A stretch of 64,000 bases of DNA, from positions 310,001 through 374,000 of the forward strand of contig CABIWJ010000002.1 in assembly GCA_902362455.1 (NCBI GenBank), in the 5' to 3' direction. Source of the stretch: Eubacteriaceae bacterium (lineage in GTDB: Bacteria; Bacillota; Clostridia; Lachnospirales; Lachnospiraceae). A program made the translations under genes and the position numbers. How positions within the stretch are numbered: position 1 is the first letter of the stretch; each line of letters opens with the position of its first letter. Positions 52,825 to 62,047 of this stretch are shown piece by piece. The notes under the pieces are model-generated. The model was not told the origin of the DNA. It saw only the letters and a list, made by a program, of their open reading frames with translations, and made no database searches.

Positions 52825-55800
52825 ATGAAACATATCAGAAAAATAAATTTTAAGAATCTTAGAAATGTCAAAACAGTATATAAAATAGCTACGATGTTAT
52901 TAGTCGGTGTAATAATATTCTTTGTTGCATCAAGATTTGCATCTGCCGAGTCTGTTAAGGTAAATATTACGGGAGATGAATTAAATGATGGCACATGGGA
53001 AGTGGGAAGCAGTCCGGTAACATGGACGGCACAGGCATATGATTCGGAAAAAGATGAATACATAAGCTTAGAGGATGGTGGTTCAATCACATGGGAATCA
53101 TCAGATAGAAGTATTGTAGATGTATCGCAGAATTCTGAGGGTACAGAATCTACAGCAGTGTTGAAACCTATAAGCGCAGGTAAAGCTACTATATCTGCTA
53201 CATTTACAAAGGTTGTATCAACAGATGACGGAGATTATGAGATAACAACTAAATCAGAGAGAACGGTTGTTGTAAAATTCAAGATAAATGAAGCAAGCAT
53301 TCCAACAGCTCCATATGAAGATGACTGGACAGTACCAAATATTATTACTAATTCGGATAATCCTGTTAAATGGACAAGTAGTGATGATTCTGTAGTAACA
53401 GTCACAGATGATGGAAGTGGAAATGGTGTCTTAACATTGGCTGGTGCAGGTAAGGCTGAGATTACTGCAGTGACTGATGATGGACAGAGTGAGAGCTTCA
53501 GAGTAGTAGTTAATGCTAAATTTAAGGAGACAGATTCATTATTAAATATTGGCTATAAAGAATATTATACTTTAACTACTAACGCAGGACATGCATCAAA
53601 TGTAATATTTGAAAGTGATAATCCGGAAGTGGTTTCAGTAGATAGGGATGGAACAGCATATGGTAAGGCAGCAGGAAAAACATTCTTATATATTTATACT
53701 TTAGATAAGAATGATGAATGGTATAGCTTACAGCCATCACCTGTAAGAAATATTCCGGTTTCAGTTGATTTCGCAATTACATCATCATCTAAATCAGTTG
53801 CAGTTGGTGATACACTTACATTGGATACTAATATATGTGAGGGTGATAAAAAGTCAGTAAACTGGACTTCAAGTGATACAGGAGTTGCCACAATTTCTGC
53901 AGATGGTGTACTTACAGCAGTAAGTAAGGGTCAGGCAACAATTACCGCAAGTGTTGTTAATCCGGAAGTATTTGGAACAACAGATATTCAGACAGCAAGT
54001 ATTACAATTAATGTAATTGATTCATTTGCACTTAGTGAGTCAGAACATATATTAAATGCTAACGAGTCATTTGATTTAACAGCAATCGTGACAGACTCTG
54101 CAGCAAGTGTTACATGGAAGTCATCAGATGAATCAATAGTTACTGTAACACCGAGCAGAAATGATAAATATCTTGCTACAGTTAAGGCTAAAGCAAAAGG
54201 TCAGGCAACAATTACAGCAACACAGATTATAGACGGAGTTGCTAAGACTGCAACCTGTGAAGTGTATGTTAAAGAACCTGTATTAGATGTAGTTATTTCT
54301 CCGTCAGAAGTAGAGATAATAAAAGGTTCACAGTATAGACTTATTGTAACTTTTAATCCTAGCAGACCAGATAATACCAACGTTAAATGGGTATCATCAG
54401 ATGAGAAAATTGTTACAGTAGATGATATGGGAATAATTAAAGGTGTTAAAGGCGGACAGGCAGTTGTATCGGTGGTTACTGAAGATGGAATAAAAGTAGC
54501 TTCATGTACAGTATCAGTAAGAGAACCGGTTACAGGAATTAAGATGGATATAAATACAGTTACAACAAGTCTTGCTACTAAAACATATCAGCTTACGTAT
54601 ACAATTCTTCCGGCAGGTGATGGAGTTAACAGAGACGTAACCTGGACTTCATCAGCACCGGATGTTGCAACAGTTGGAGAAAATGGTTTGGTTACATTCC
54701 ATAAACCTGGTAAAGCAACAATTATTGTTAAGACAGTAGATACAGGTTATAACGGAAACCTTATTGATACCTGTGAATTCTACATAAATAATCCTGTTAC
54801 AGCAGTCGATTTAGATTATACAAATATTACATTGAAATTAAATGAGCAGTTCAGACTTACCACAAAGATAACTCCTGAAGATGCAACTAATAAGAAAATC
54901 ATTTGGACATCAAGTGATACAAATGTTGCAATTGTGAATGACGAGGGTATGGTAACAGCAGTTGGCAGTGGCTCTGCAACAATTCTTGCTAAATCAGAAG
55001 ACAGTGGTGCTACATCAATGTGTAATGTAACAGTATATCAGCCTGTCACAAGCATTGCAATAAGCAATGACAACATTACAGTAAGAAAAGGAACTGAATT
55101 CTGGCTTAATGCAACAGCACTACCTGATAATGCAATGAATAAAAAAATATCGTGGTCATCAAATGATACTTCTATAGCAACAGTCGACCAGAATGGTAAA
55201 GTTACTACTATAGAAGCAGGTAACTGTGTAATTACAGCAACAAGTCAGGATAGCGGTGCAATGGCAAAATGTATCGTTACTGTTCTTCAGCCAATAACAG
55301 GAATATCATTAAATGTTAATTCCAAGACAATTATGAAGGACGACAAATTCATAATTATACCTACAATTACACCTGTTGATGCAGATAATAAGAATGTAAT
55401 CTATTCTTCAAGTGATGACACAGTAGCAAGTGTTGATGCAAATGGTGTTGTTACTGGTAAAAAAGGTGGTATAGCAATTATTATTGCTAAGACAGAAGAA
55501 AGAGGACTTATAGCGAGCTGTCAGGTAACAGTCCAGGAATTCGTATCATCTGTTAAGATTAATGCAGGTATTTCAAGAATGAACATTGGTGATTCTAAAC
55601 AGTTATCAGCTACAGTATCAGCAGAAAGTGCTACAAATAGAAAATTAAGATGGACTTCATCTAATAGCAGTATTATTTCAGTAGATGCTAATGGAAGAAT
55701 TTCAGCTAAAAATGTTGGAAGAGCTACAATATATGCATATGCCACAGATGGAAGTGGTATTTTTGACAGTGTGACTATAGAAGTTATAAAACCTGTAACT

Positions 55801-56514
55801 TCCATTATGATAAATCCAAGCAATGTATCAATTGCTGAAGGCAAAAGTGCAAAGGTATCGGTAAGTGTTGCACCTGCCGATGCTACATATAAGGAAGTTG
55901 AATGGAGCAGTTCAGATTCATCAATAGCAACAGTAGATTATTCAGGTGAGATTACAGGTGTTAAGGCAGGAATATGTAAAGTATATGCTACATCAGTTGA
56001 TGGCAATAATGTCGTAGGCGTATGTAAAGTTACTGTAAAACCAACTGTACCTGCAACAGGCGTTACGATAAATTCTAAGAGTATTACGATGTTACCTGGC
56101 CAGACAAGAACATTAACAGCCAGAATTAAACCTACAAAATCTACAGAAAGCGTTACATGGGTATCAGGAGATACATCTGTTGCAACTGTTTCAGCAAATG
56201 GTACTGTAACAGCAAGAGGACAGGGTAACACAGAAATATATGCTATTTCTAATGAAACTGGTGTGGAAAGTTCATGTGAAGTAATAGTTCTTGCATTAAA
56301 TGCAACTTATATTACACTTGAACAATATGATAGCTATGATTTAGATGTATTTGGAGCAACACAGAATATCAAGTGGTATTCTAATAACAAACGAGTAGCT
56401 ACAGTAACATCAAATGGAAGAGTAATAGCTAGAATGGCGGGAACCACAACTATTACTGCAAAGGTTAATGGTAAAGTGTTATATTGCACGGTAAAAGTAA
56501 CTACTATGAAGTAA
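52825..56514 (+). CDS. Secreted protein with about 14 Big2 (bacterial Ig-like) repeats
   Basis: The 1229-aa protein has a basic N terminus and a hydrophobic segment (about residues 24-42) ending in ASA, so it is exported. The rest is a row of Ig-like Big2 modules of about 80 residues. Each has the core W-S-S-D...V-A-T-V..-G-V.A...G.A.I.A; 14 such cores can be counted. No LPxTG, choline-binding or S-layer anchor is found at the C terminus, which ends in the last module. It may be held by the uncleaved N-terminal helix or released. Adhesion or a cell-surface scaffold role is likely but unproven. Confidence 0.9.
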   Translation: MKHIRKINFKNLRNVKTVYKIATMLLVGVIIFFVASRFASAESVKVNITGDELNDGTWEVGSSPVTWTAQAYDSEKDEYISLEDGGSITWESSDRSIVDVSQNSEGTESTAVLKPISAGKATISATFTKVVSTDDGDYEITTKSERTVVVKFKINEASIPTAPYEDDWTVPNIITNSDNPVKWTSSDDSVVTVTDDGSGNGVLTLAGAGKAEITAVTDDGQSESFRVVVNAKFKETDSLLNIGYKEYYTLTTNAGHASNVIFESDNPEVVSVDRDGTAYGKAAGKTFLYIYTLDKNDEWYSLQPSPVRNIPVSVDFAITSSSKSVAVGDTLTLDTNICEGDKKSVNWTSSDTGVATISADGVLTAVSKGQATITASVVNPEVFGTTDIQTASITINVIDSFALSESEHILNANESFDLTAIVTDSAASVTWKSSDESIVTVTPSRNDKYLATVKAKAKGQATITATQIIDGVAKTATCEVYVKEPVLDVVISPSEVEIIKGSQYRLIVTFNPSRPDNTNVKWVSSDEKIVTVDDMGIIKGVKGGQAVVSVVTEDGIKVASCTVSVREPVTGIKMDINTVTTSLATKTYQLTYTILPAGDGVNRDVTWTSSAPDVATVGENGLVTFHKPGKATIIVKTVDTGYNGNLIDTCEFYINNPVTAVDLDYTNITLKLNEQFRLTTKITPEDATNKKIIWTSSDTNVAIVNDEGMVTAVGSGSATILAKSEDSGATSMCNVTVYQPVTSIAISNDNITVRKGTEFWLNATALPDNAMNKKISWSSNDTSIATVDQNGKVTTIEAGNCVITATSQDSGAMAKCIVTVLQPITGISLNVNSKTIMKDDKFIIIPTITPVDADNKNVIYSSSDDTVASVDANGVVTGKKGGIAIIIAKTEERGLIASCQVTVQEFVSSVKINAGISRMNIGDSKQLSATVSAESATNRKLRWTSSNSSIISVDANGRISAKNVGRATIYAYATDGSGIFDSVTIEVIKPVTSIMINPSNVSIAEGKSAKVSVSVAPADATYKEVEWSSSDSSIATVDYSGEITGVKAGICKVYATSVDGNNVVGVCKVTVKPTVPATGVTINSKSITMLPGQTRTLTARIKPTKSTESVTWVSGDTSVATVSANGTVTARGQGNTEIYAISNETGVESSCEVIVLALNATYITLEQYDSYDLDVFGATQNIKWYSNNKRVATVTSNGRVIARMAGTTTITAKVNGKVLYCTVKVTTMK

Positions 56515-56595
56515 TAATTAAATCTTGACAATGTATTTAATTAATATAAAATAATAAAGGACATATGAAAAAAATAGGAAAAGAGGTTAAGAGAA

Positions 56596-57696
56596 ATGTT
56601 TTGTAAAAAATGCGGAGCAAAAAATGATGATGATGCAGTATTTTGTGTAAGTTGCGGCGCAAAGATAGGCGAATCACAGGCAGAAGTCAATAATTTGTCA
56701 AAAGAAATTGTTTGGGAAAATGATAAAGTTGTTAAAGAAAATGATAATCAGAATTCAGGTGATAATTTGTCTGATAATCTTTCGGATTCGTTCTTCCAGC
56801 AAGCAGATAACAATGTTGAAGATGAGAAGAATGAGAATGTAGAAGAGGTTAATCAGGAAGAAACTAAAAATACTGAAGATACTGAAGATACTGAAGATAC
56901 AATAGAACCGGTTGAAATATCTAAGACACAGGATAATTACGATAACGTCCAGAATAATCAGATTGACAATCAGCCTGATAATAGTTTTGCCAGAAGCCAG
57001 TTTGAAAATGACAATCAGTTCTCTAATGGAGTTCAGAATGTAAATTCAAATCCAAATGTAAATCAGTTTGCTGAGAATACTAATTATGGTGCTCAGAAAC
57101 AAACTGAAAAAGCTAATAAGTTCTCATTTAAGAGATTCTTATTTAGTGCAATTGTACTAATAGCAACTATTCTTTCATGTGCAACATTATTTATGAATTA
57201 CTTATCAATGGAAGTAAAGGTTAAAGGTGAGGGTAGCTCGAAAGAATCAATTACAGGAATAGATATCATTAAATCAGGTGTCGATGAGGATGAGGTATGG
57301 GTTAATGATGACCATAAATCAATTGATGTTACTAAAACTATCAGATATTGTACTATTGGTTTAGGTGTAGCATTGGTAGTATTCGCTGTTATTGAGTTTA
57401 TATTACTTGTAGTTGTACGAAGAAGAGGTGCATATGTTCTTATTATGTTATTCAGCTTAATTAAGTTAGGGCTTGGTGGATATATCGGATATTTATGGTG
57501 CTTTAAGCTTCTTGATATTATAAAAGATATGTTCAATGATATGTTAGGTTTCTTAATATCAGAAGAATATATGATGACTATAACAGCAGGTTTTGGAATC
57601 GGCTTCATTTTAATGATGGTAGCACAGTTAGTTACATTCATCTGTTCAATTGTATTAATGACATGTAAGAACAGAAAGAAAGTAAAATATAATTAG
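56596..57696 (+). CDS. Zinc-ribbon membrane protein with acidic linker
   Basis: The 366-aa protein has an N-terminal zinc ribbon (FCKKCGAKNDDDAVFCVSCGAKI), a long Asn/Asp/Glu-rich disordered linker (about 30-170) with a TEDTEDTEDT repeat, then four hydrophobic helices (about 180-205, 255-280, 285-310 and 335-358). Small extracellular loops lie between them. Many clostridial membrane proteins begin with such ribbons, and their purpose is unclear. It lies 80 bp after the Big2 gene, with its own ribosome site (AGAGGTTAAGAG). A terminator follows. Function unknown. Confidence 0.75.
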   Translation: MFCKKCGAKNDDDAVFCVSCGAKIGESQAEVNNLSKEIVWENDKVVKENDNQNSGDNLSDNLSDSFFQQADNNVEDEKNENVEEVNQEETKNTEDTEDTEDTIEPVEISKTQDNYDNVQNNQIDNQPDNSFARSQFENDNQFSNGVQNVNSNPNVNQFAENTNYGAQKQTEKANKFSFKRFLFSAIVLIATILSCATLFMNYLSMEVKVKGEGSSKESITGIDIIKSGVDEDEVWVNDDHKSIDVTKTIRYCTIGLGVALVVFAVIEFILLVVVRRRGAYVLIMLFSLIKLGLGGYIGYLWCFKLLDIIKDMFNDMLGFLISEEYMMTITAGFGIGFILMMVAQLVTFICSIVLMTCKNRKKVKYN

Positions 57697-57741
57697 TATA
57701 TTAATTTTAGATAAAAATATATATTACATAATTTGTATTAT

Positions 57742-57778
57742 AAAGAAGTGTGGGAACTTATATTCCTGCACTTCTTTT
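57742..57778 (+). terminator. Terminator after the zinc-ribbon membrane gene
   Basis: AAAGAAGTG (57742-57750) pairs with CACTTCTTT, with GGGAA and TTCC pairing near the loop; TTT follows. Confidence 0.75.
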
Positions 57779-57814
57779 GAATGCATACAAATAACAGGCT
57801 GGGATAAATTTTCC

Positions 57815-57843
57815 TTGCCTGCCAATTTGACTTATGGTATAGT
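57815..57843 (+). promoter_or_regulatory. Promoter of the zinc-ribbon/TPR gene
   Basis: TTGCCT (57815-57820), 17 bases, then TATAGT (57838-57843), about 50 bases before the start codon. Confidence 0.5.
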
Positions 57844-57895
57844 ATATATGTTTAAGTTAAAATAACAAGTCTGATTCAGACGGAATGGAGTAACC

Positions 57896-59668
57896 ATGAA
57901 ATGTAGCAGATGTGGAGAAGAGTGTAAAGATAATCAGGCGTTTTGTCTGAAATGTGGTACACCTATCCAGGTTGTACCTGATTTCAATTTAATTGAAGCT
58001 GAATTAGCTAACAATGTCGGAGAATTAATGAACGAGATCGACGAAGATAAAAAGAAGGAAAATAAGCAGGGTGATTTAAACAGATATAGAAATTCGACGA
58101 GAAATGATAAAACGAATGTCTATGGTGCAACAAATCAGTCTAATAATTCTAAACAATATAGAAAAAGTATAAACGATGGAAATACACGTAAAATTAATGG
58201 CTCAGACGGTTTTGATGATAATGATATGGATTATTTAGATGATGATTATTATGTTGATACTATGCCAGACCATGATGTTGAAGCAGAGATATCATTAGTA
58301 GATATCCAGAATCTTAAAGATACTGCTAAATTAAATGATTATCAGGTAGATGGAATGGATTTTAATCAGGATAATAATTATAATCCTGATGATACCGAGG
58401 AAGACGAAAATCAATCAGAAAAGAAAGCATTTAAAGTTAAAGCAATAATATTTGGAGTTATTGCAACAATTGTTGTTGTAATTGCAATATTGTTACTTAG
58501 TGTATTAAATAAAGATACCGGTAAAGATTCATTTACAAATGTATATAATACAGGATATGATTATTACACGTCTAAAGATTATGATAAAGCTCTTGCTAAA
58601 TTCCTAGAAGCTAAAAAGATTGCTGATAATAAGAATGAGAAAATTAAGGTTAATAAATCGTTATTAGCAACTTACGAAAATATGGATGGAACAGAAGATA
58701 AACAGGTAAGTGTTCTTAAGGAACTTATAGAATTATCTCCAAAAGAATATGAGTATTATGAAAAATTAGTTGAAATATATGATGCTAAAAATATGAGCGA
58801 TGAGATATCTGCATTGATTGATAGTATAGATGATGTGTCAATTAAATCACAACTTTCAGAATATAATGTAGCAACTCCTAGATTTAGTGAGAAAGAGGGA
58901 GATTATGATACTTATATTTCAATTAAATTAATAAGTGATGATAATAAGATATATTATACATTAGATGGAACAGATCCTACAACATCAAGTACGCAATATA
59001 CAGAAGATATTAACCTTAATAAAGAGGGAAAAATAACTGTAAAAGCAATTGCGGTAAATGAAAAAGGTCTTACAAGTAAAGTTGCCAGTGCAACTTATAA
59101 TATTAAGCCTAATACGGTTGATGCTCCGGTTGTTACACCTGATGGTGGCAAATATACAGAGAATACAGAGATAACAATTACAGTTCCTGAGGGAATGAAG
59201 TGTTATTATACTTATGGTGCAACACCTACAACACCGACTACATCAGATACAGAGTATACAGAGCCTGTTAAGATGTTAAGAGGAAAGAATATTTTTTCCG
59301 CAATATTGGTATCAGAGTCAGGTGTGGAAAGTGAAGTTACACAAAACGTATATCAATTAGAATTAAACAGTGCTATAACATATGATGATGCGCTTGTGAT
59401 TCTTAAGAATTATGTTGAAAATAACAATATAGCAGCTAAAGTCAATGAAGAACAATATGTAACAAAAGAAGGTTTGAATCTGACTTTCAGTTATAATTGC
59501 ATTGCTGATATAGACAATGTAGAATATTATGTAATTAATGCTACAGAGAAAGATTCTAGTGACAAAACAGTCAAAGTGGTTTATTATGGTGTGGATACTG
59601 TTACCAGTACACTTGTAGTTCTTGAAAAAGATACAGAAAATGCTGGAAAATATAAATTAACAGAATAA
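57896..59668 (+). CDS. Zinc-ribbon, membrane helix, TPR and CHB_HEX_C-like domain protein
   Basis: The 590-aa protein is modular. A zinc ribbon (CSRCGEECKDNQAFCLKCGTP) is followed by a long acidic disordered part (about 35-175) and one membrane helix (about 183-205). A TPR-like helical part comes next (YNTGYDYYTSKDYDKALAKFLEAKK). At least one chitobiase/hexosaminidase C-terminal-type beta module follows (KIYYTLDGTDPTTSSTQY, KITVKAIAVNEKG), probably a second (KCYYTYGATPTTPTTSDTEY), and then a final alpha/beta part. The topology is ribbon inside, TPR and beta modules outside. The enzyme part of a hexosaminidase is absent. Function unknown; a cell-surface sensor or scaffold is a guess. Confidence 0.78.
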   Translation: MKCSRCGEECKDNQAFCLKCGTPIQVVPDFNLIEAELANNVGELMNEIDEDKKKENKQGDLNRYRNSTRNDKTNVYGATNQSNNSKQYRKSINDGNTRKINGSDGFDDNDMDYLDDDYYVDTMPDHDVEAEISLVDIQNLKDTAKLNDYQVDGMDFNQDNNYNPDDTEEDENQSEKKAFKVKAIIFGVIATIVVVIAILLLSVLNKDTGKDSFTNVYNTGYDYYTSKDYDKALAKFLEAKKIADNKNEKIKVNKSLLATYENMDGTEDKQVSVLKELIELSPKEYEYYEKLVEIYDAKNMSDEISALIDSIDDVSIKSQLSEYNVATPRFSEKEGDYDTYISIKLISDDNKIYYTLDGTDPTTSSTQYTEDINLNKEGKITVKAIAVNEKGLTSKVASATYNIKPNTVDAPVVTPDGGKYTENTEITITVPEGMKCYYTYGATPTTPTTSDTEYTEPVKMLRGKNIFSAILVSESGVESEVTQNVYQLELNSAITYDDALVILKNYVENNNIAAKVNEEQYVTKEGLNLTFSYNCIADIDNVEYYVINATEKDSSDKTVKVVYYGVDTVTSTLVVLEKDTENAGKYKLTE

Positions 59669-59687
59669 CATAGAAAGTGGGATAAGT

Positions 59688-60575
59688 ATGTACAAGATAT
59701 TAAAAGCAGAACAATTAGCTAATAACATCTACTTAATGGATGTAGAAGCTCCAAGAATTGCCAAATCGTGTAATCCTGGACAGTTTATTATAGCTAAACT
59801 TGATGAAAAAGGCGAAAGAATTCCTTTAACAATCTGTGATTATGACAGAGAAAATGGAACAATTACAATTGTATTTCAGGTAATTGGTGCATCAACAGAG
59901 AAGATGTCAAAATTAAAGACAGGAGATGCATTCAGAGATTTTACAGGACCTCTTGGTCAGCCATCTGAATTTGTTAATGAAGATTTAGAAGAATTAAAGA
60001 AAAAGAAATTCTTATTTGTAGCTGGTGGTGTTGGTACTGCACCTGTATATCCACAGGTTAAATGGTTACATGAGCATGGTATAGAAGCAGACGTTATCGT
60101 AGGTGCTAAGACTAAAGACATCTTAATATTAGAAGAAGAGATGAAGAAAGTTGGCAATCTTATCGTTGCAACAGACGATGGATCATATGGTTTCAAGGGT
60201 ATGGTTACTGAAGCTATCAAAGATTTAGTAAATAACCAGGGTAAAAAATACGATGTCTGCGTAGCAATCGGACCAATGATTATGATGAAGTTCGTATGTT
60301 TGCTTACTAAAGAATTAAATATTCCTACTATAGTTTCACTTAACCCAATTATGGTTGATGGAACAGGTATGTGCGGTGCCTGTCGTGTAATCGTTGGTGA
60401 TGAAGTTAAATTTGCCTGTGTTGATGGTCCGGAATTCGATGGACATAAGGTTGATTTCGATCAGGCTATGAAGAGACAGCAGATGTATAAAACTGAAGAA
60501 GGCCGAGCATTATTAAAACTCCGCGAAGGTGATACACATCAGGGCGGCGGTTGCGGCTGTGGAGGTGACAAATAA
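59688..60575 (+). CDS. nfnA: NfnA-like FAD/NAD and [2Fe-2S] subunit (PyrK/SudB family)
   Basis: The 295-aa protein is of the ferredoxin-NADP+ reductase fold. It has FAD-binding RIPLTICDYDRENGTI, the NAD pocket VAGGVGTAPVYPQVKWL, and a C-terminal iron-sulfur motif GTGMCGACRVIVGD with a later FACVDGP cysteine. The tail is Gly/Cys-rich (GGGCGCGG). Together with the next gene it forms the electron-bifurcating transhydrogenase Nfn, which reduces 2 NADP+ with NADH and reduced ferredoxin. The stop overlaps the next ATG (TAATG), implying a fixed ratio of subunits. Sulfide dehydrogenase is an older name for the same pair. Confidence 0.88.
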   Translation: MYKILKAEQLANNIYLMDVEAPRIAKSCNPGQFIIAKLDEKGERIPLTICDYDRENGTITIVFQVIGASTEKMSKLKTGDAFRDFTGPLGQPSEFVNEDLEELKKKKFLFVAGGVGTAPVYPQVKWLHEHGIEADVIVGAKTKDILILEEEMKKVGNLIVATDDGSYGFKGMVTEAIKDLVNNQGKKYDVCVAIGPMIMMKFVCLLTKELNIPTIVSLNPIMVDGTGMCGACRVIVGDEVKFACVDGPEFDGHKVDFDQAMKRQQMYKTEEGRALLKLREGDTHQGGGCGCGGDK

Positions 60576-61954
60576 TGGACGTATTAAAGAAAGTACCAGT
60601 AAGAGAACAGGATCCTAAAGTAAGAGCAAAAAACTTTGAAGAGGTTTGTTTAGGATATAATATAGAAGAAGCTAAAGAAGAAGCAAGCAGATGTCTTAAA
60701 TGTAAGAATCCACAATGTCAGAAAGGTTGTCCTGTTTCTATAGATATTCCAAGCTTTATCAAAGAAGTCGAAGATGGAAATATTGAAGAGGCTGCTAAGA
60801 TTATCGGTAGATCATCTGCACTTCCAGCTGTATGTGGACGTGTATGTCCTCAGGAAAGCCAGTGTGAAGGTAAATGTATCCGTGGTATCAAAGGTGAACC
60901 AATATCAATTGGTAAACTTGAAAGATTTGTAGCAGATTGGTCAAGAGAAAATGGAATCGATCCTGAAAAATCTGCAGAATCAAATGGAAAAAAAGTTGCA
61001 GTTATAGGGTCAGGTCCTTCAGGACTTACTTGTGCTGGAGATTTGGCTAAATTAGGATATGATGTTACTATTTTCGAGGCTCTTCATGAACCAGGTGGAG
61101 TTTTAGTATATGGTATTCCTGAATTCCGTTTACCTAAAGATACGGTAGTTAAACATGAAATAGAAAATGTTAAGAAATTAGGCGTTAAGATTGAGACAAA
61201 CGTTGTAATCGGTCACTCTACAAAGATTGATGAATTGCTTAATGAAGAAGGATTTGACGCAGTATTTATCGGTTCGGGTGCGGGTCTTCCAAGATTCATG
61301 GGTATTCCTGGTGAAAGTGCAAATGGTGTATTTTCAGCAAATGAATATTTAACAAGAAGTAATCTTATGAAAGCTTTCAAAGAAGAATATGATACTCCAA
61401 TAGTTGCAGGTAAGAAAGTTGCAGTTGTAGGTGGTGGTAACGTTGCTATGGACGCAGCCAGAACAGCTTTAAGACTTGGTGCAGAAGTACATATCGTGTA
61501 CAGAAGAAGTGAAGAAGAACTTCCAGCCAGAGTTGAAGAAGTACATCATGCAAAAGAAGAAGGCGTAATATTCGATTTATTAACAAACCCTGTTGAGATT
61601 CTTGAAGATGAAAAAGGATGGGTTAAAGGAATGAAATGTATTAGGATGGAATTAGGTGAGCCTGATGCATCTGGAAGAAGAAAATCGGTTGAAGTACCTG
61701 GTTCAGAATTCATAATGGATGTAGATACAGTAATTATGTCACTTGGTACATCACCAAACCCATTAATTTCTTCAACAACAGTTGGACTGGATACAGACAG
61801 AAGAAAATGTATTATTGCTGATGAAACGGGTAAGACTACTAAAGAAGCAGTATATGCAGGTGGAGATGCCGTTACAGGCGCTGCTACAGTTATTCTTGCA
61901 ATGGAAGCTGGTAAAGCAGGTGCTAAAGGAATTCACGAATTTCTTTCAAAATAA
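60575..61954 (+). CDS. nfnB: NfnB / GltA-type NADPH-binding subunit
   Basis: This 459-aa iron-sulfur flavoprotein has two cysteine clusters at the N terminus (CLKCKNPQCQKGCP and CGRVCPQESQCEGKC) for [4Fe-4S] centres. The FAD loop VAVIGSGPSGLTCAGDLA, the second dinucleotide loop VAVVGGGNVAMDAARTAL and the GGDAVTGAATVILAMEAG end complete it. It is often named NADPH-dependent glutamate synthase small subunit, but no large glutamate-synthase subunit is here and the partner at 59688 indicates Nfn. A terminator stem follows. Confidence 0.9.
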   Translation: MDVLKKVPVREQDPKVRAKNFEEVCLGYNIEEAKEEASRCLKCKNPQCQKGCPVSIDIPSFIKEVEDGNIEEAAKIIGRSSALPAVCGRVCPQESQCEGKCIRGIKGEPISIGKLERFVADWSRENGIDPEKSAESNGKKVAVIGSGPSGLTCAGDLAKLGYDVTIFEALHEPGGVLVYGIPEFRLPKDTVVKHEIENVKKLGVKIETNVVIGHSTKIDELLNEEGFDAVFIGSGAGLPRFMGIPGESANGVFSANEYLTRSNLMKAFKEEYDTPIVAGKKVAVVGGGNVAMDAARTALRLGAEVHIVYRRSEEELPARVEEVHHAKEEGVIFDLLTNPVEILEDEKGWVKGMKCIRMELGEPDASGRRKSVEVPGSEFIMDVDTVIMSLGTSPNPLISSTTVGLDTDRRKCIIADETGKTTKEAVYAGGDAVTGAATVILAMEAGKAGAKGIHEFLSK

Positions 61955-61977
61955 ATTAGATTGTATATATAACAGAT

Positions 61978-62006
61978 GGAGCTGTATTTACGGCTCCTTT
62001 TGTTGT
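61978..62006 (+). terminator. Terminator after nfnB
   Basis: GGAGCTG (61978-61984) pairs with CGGCTCC (61991-61997) with one G-T pair and a 6-base loop, then TTTTGTTGTATT. Confidence 0.75.
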
Positions 62007-62047
62007 ATTATAGGAAATATATAATATTTAATGAAAAGGAGCAGTTT

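Noticed and set aside
52825..56514. Repeated Big2 modules as a DNA tandem repeat or CRISPR-like array
   Set aside because: Similarity is at protein level; DNA units are diverged and have no constant repeat-spacer pattern.
59688..61954. Dihydroorotate dehydrogenase electron-transfer subunit (PyrK) with PyrD
   Set aside because: No pyrD or other pyr gene is adjacent, and the partner is the GltA/NfnB-type flavoprotein, so Nfn fits better.
61976..62047. Longer start for the second D-2-hydroxyacid dehydrogenase
   Set aside because: The extension crosses the nfnB terminator hairpin, and AAGGAG supports ATG 62048.
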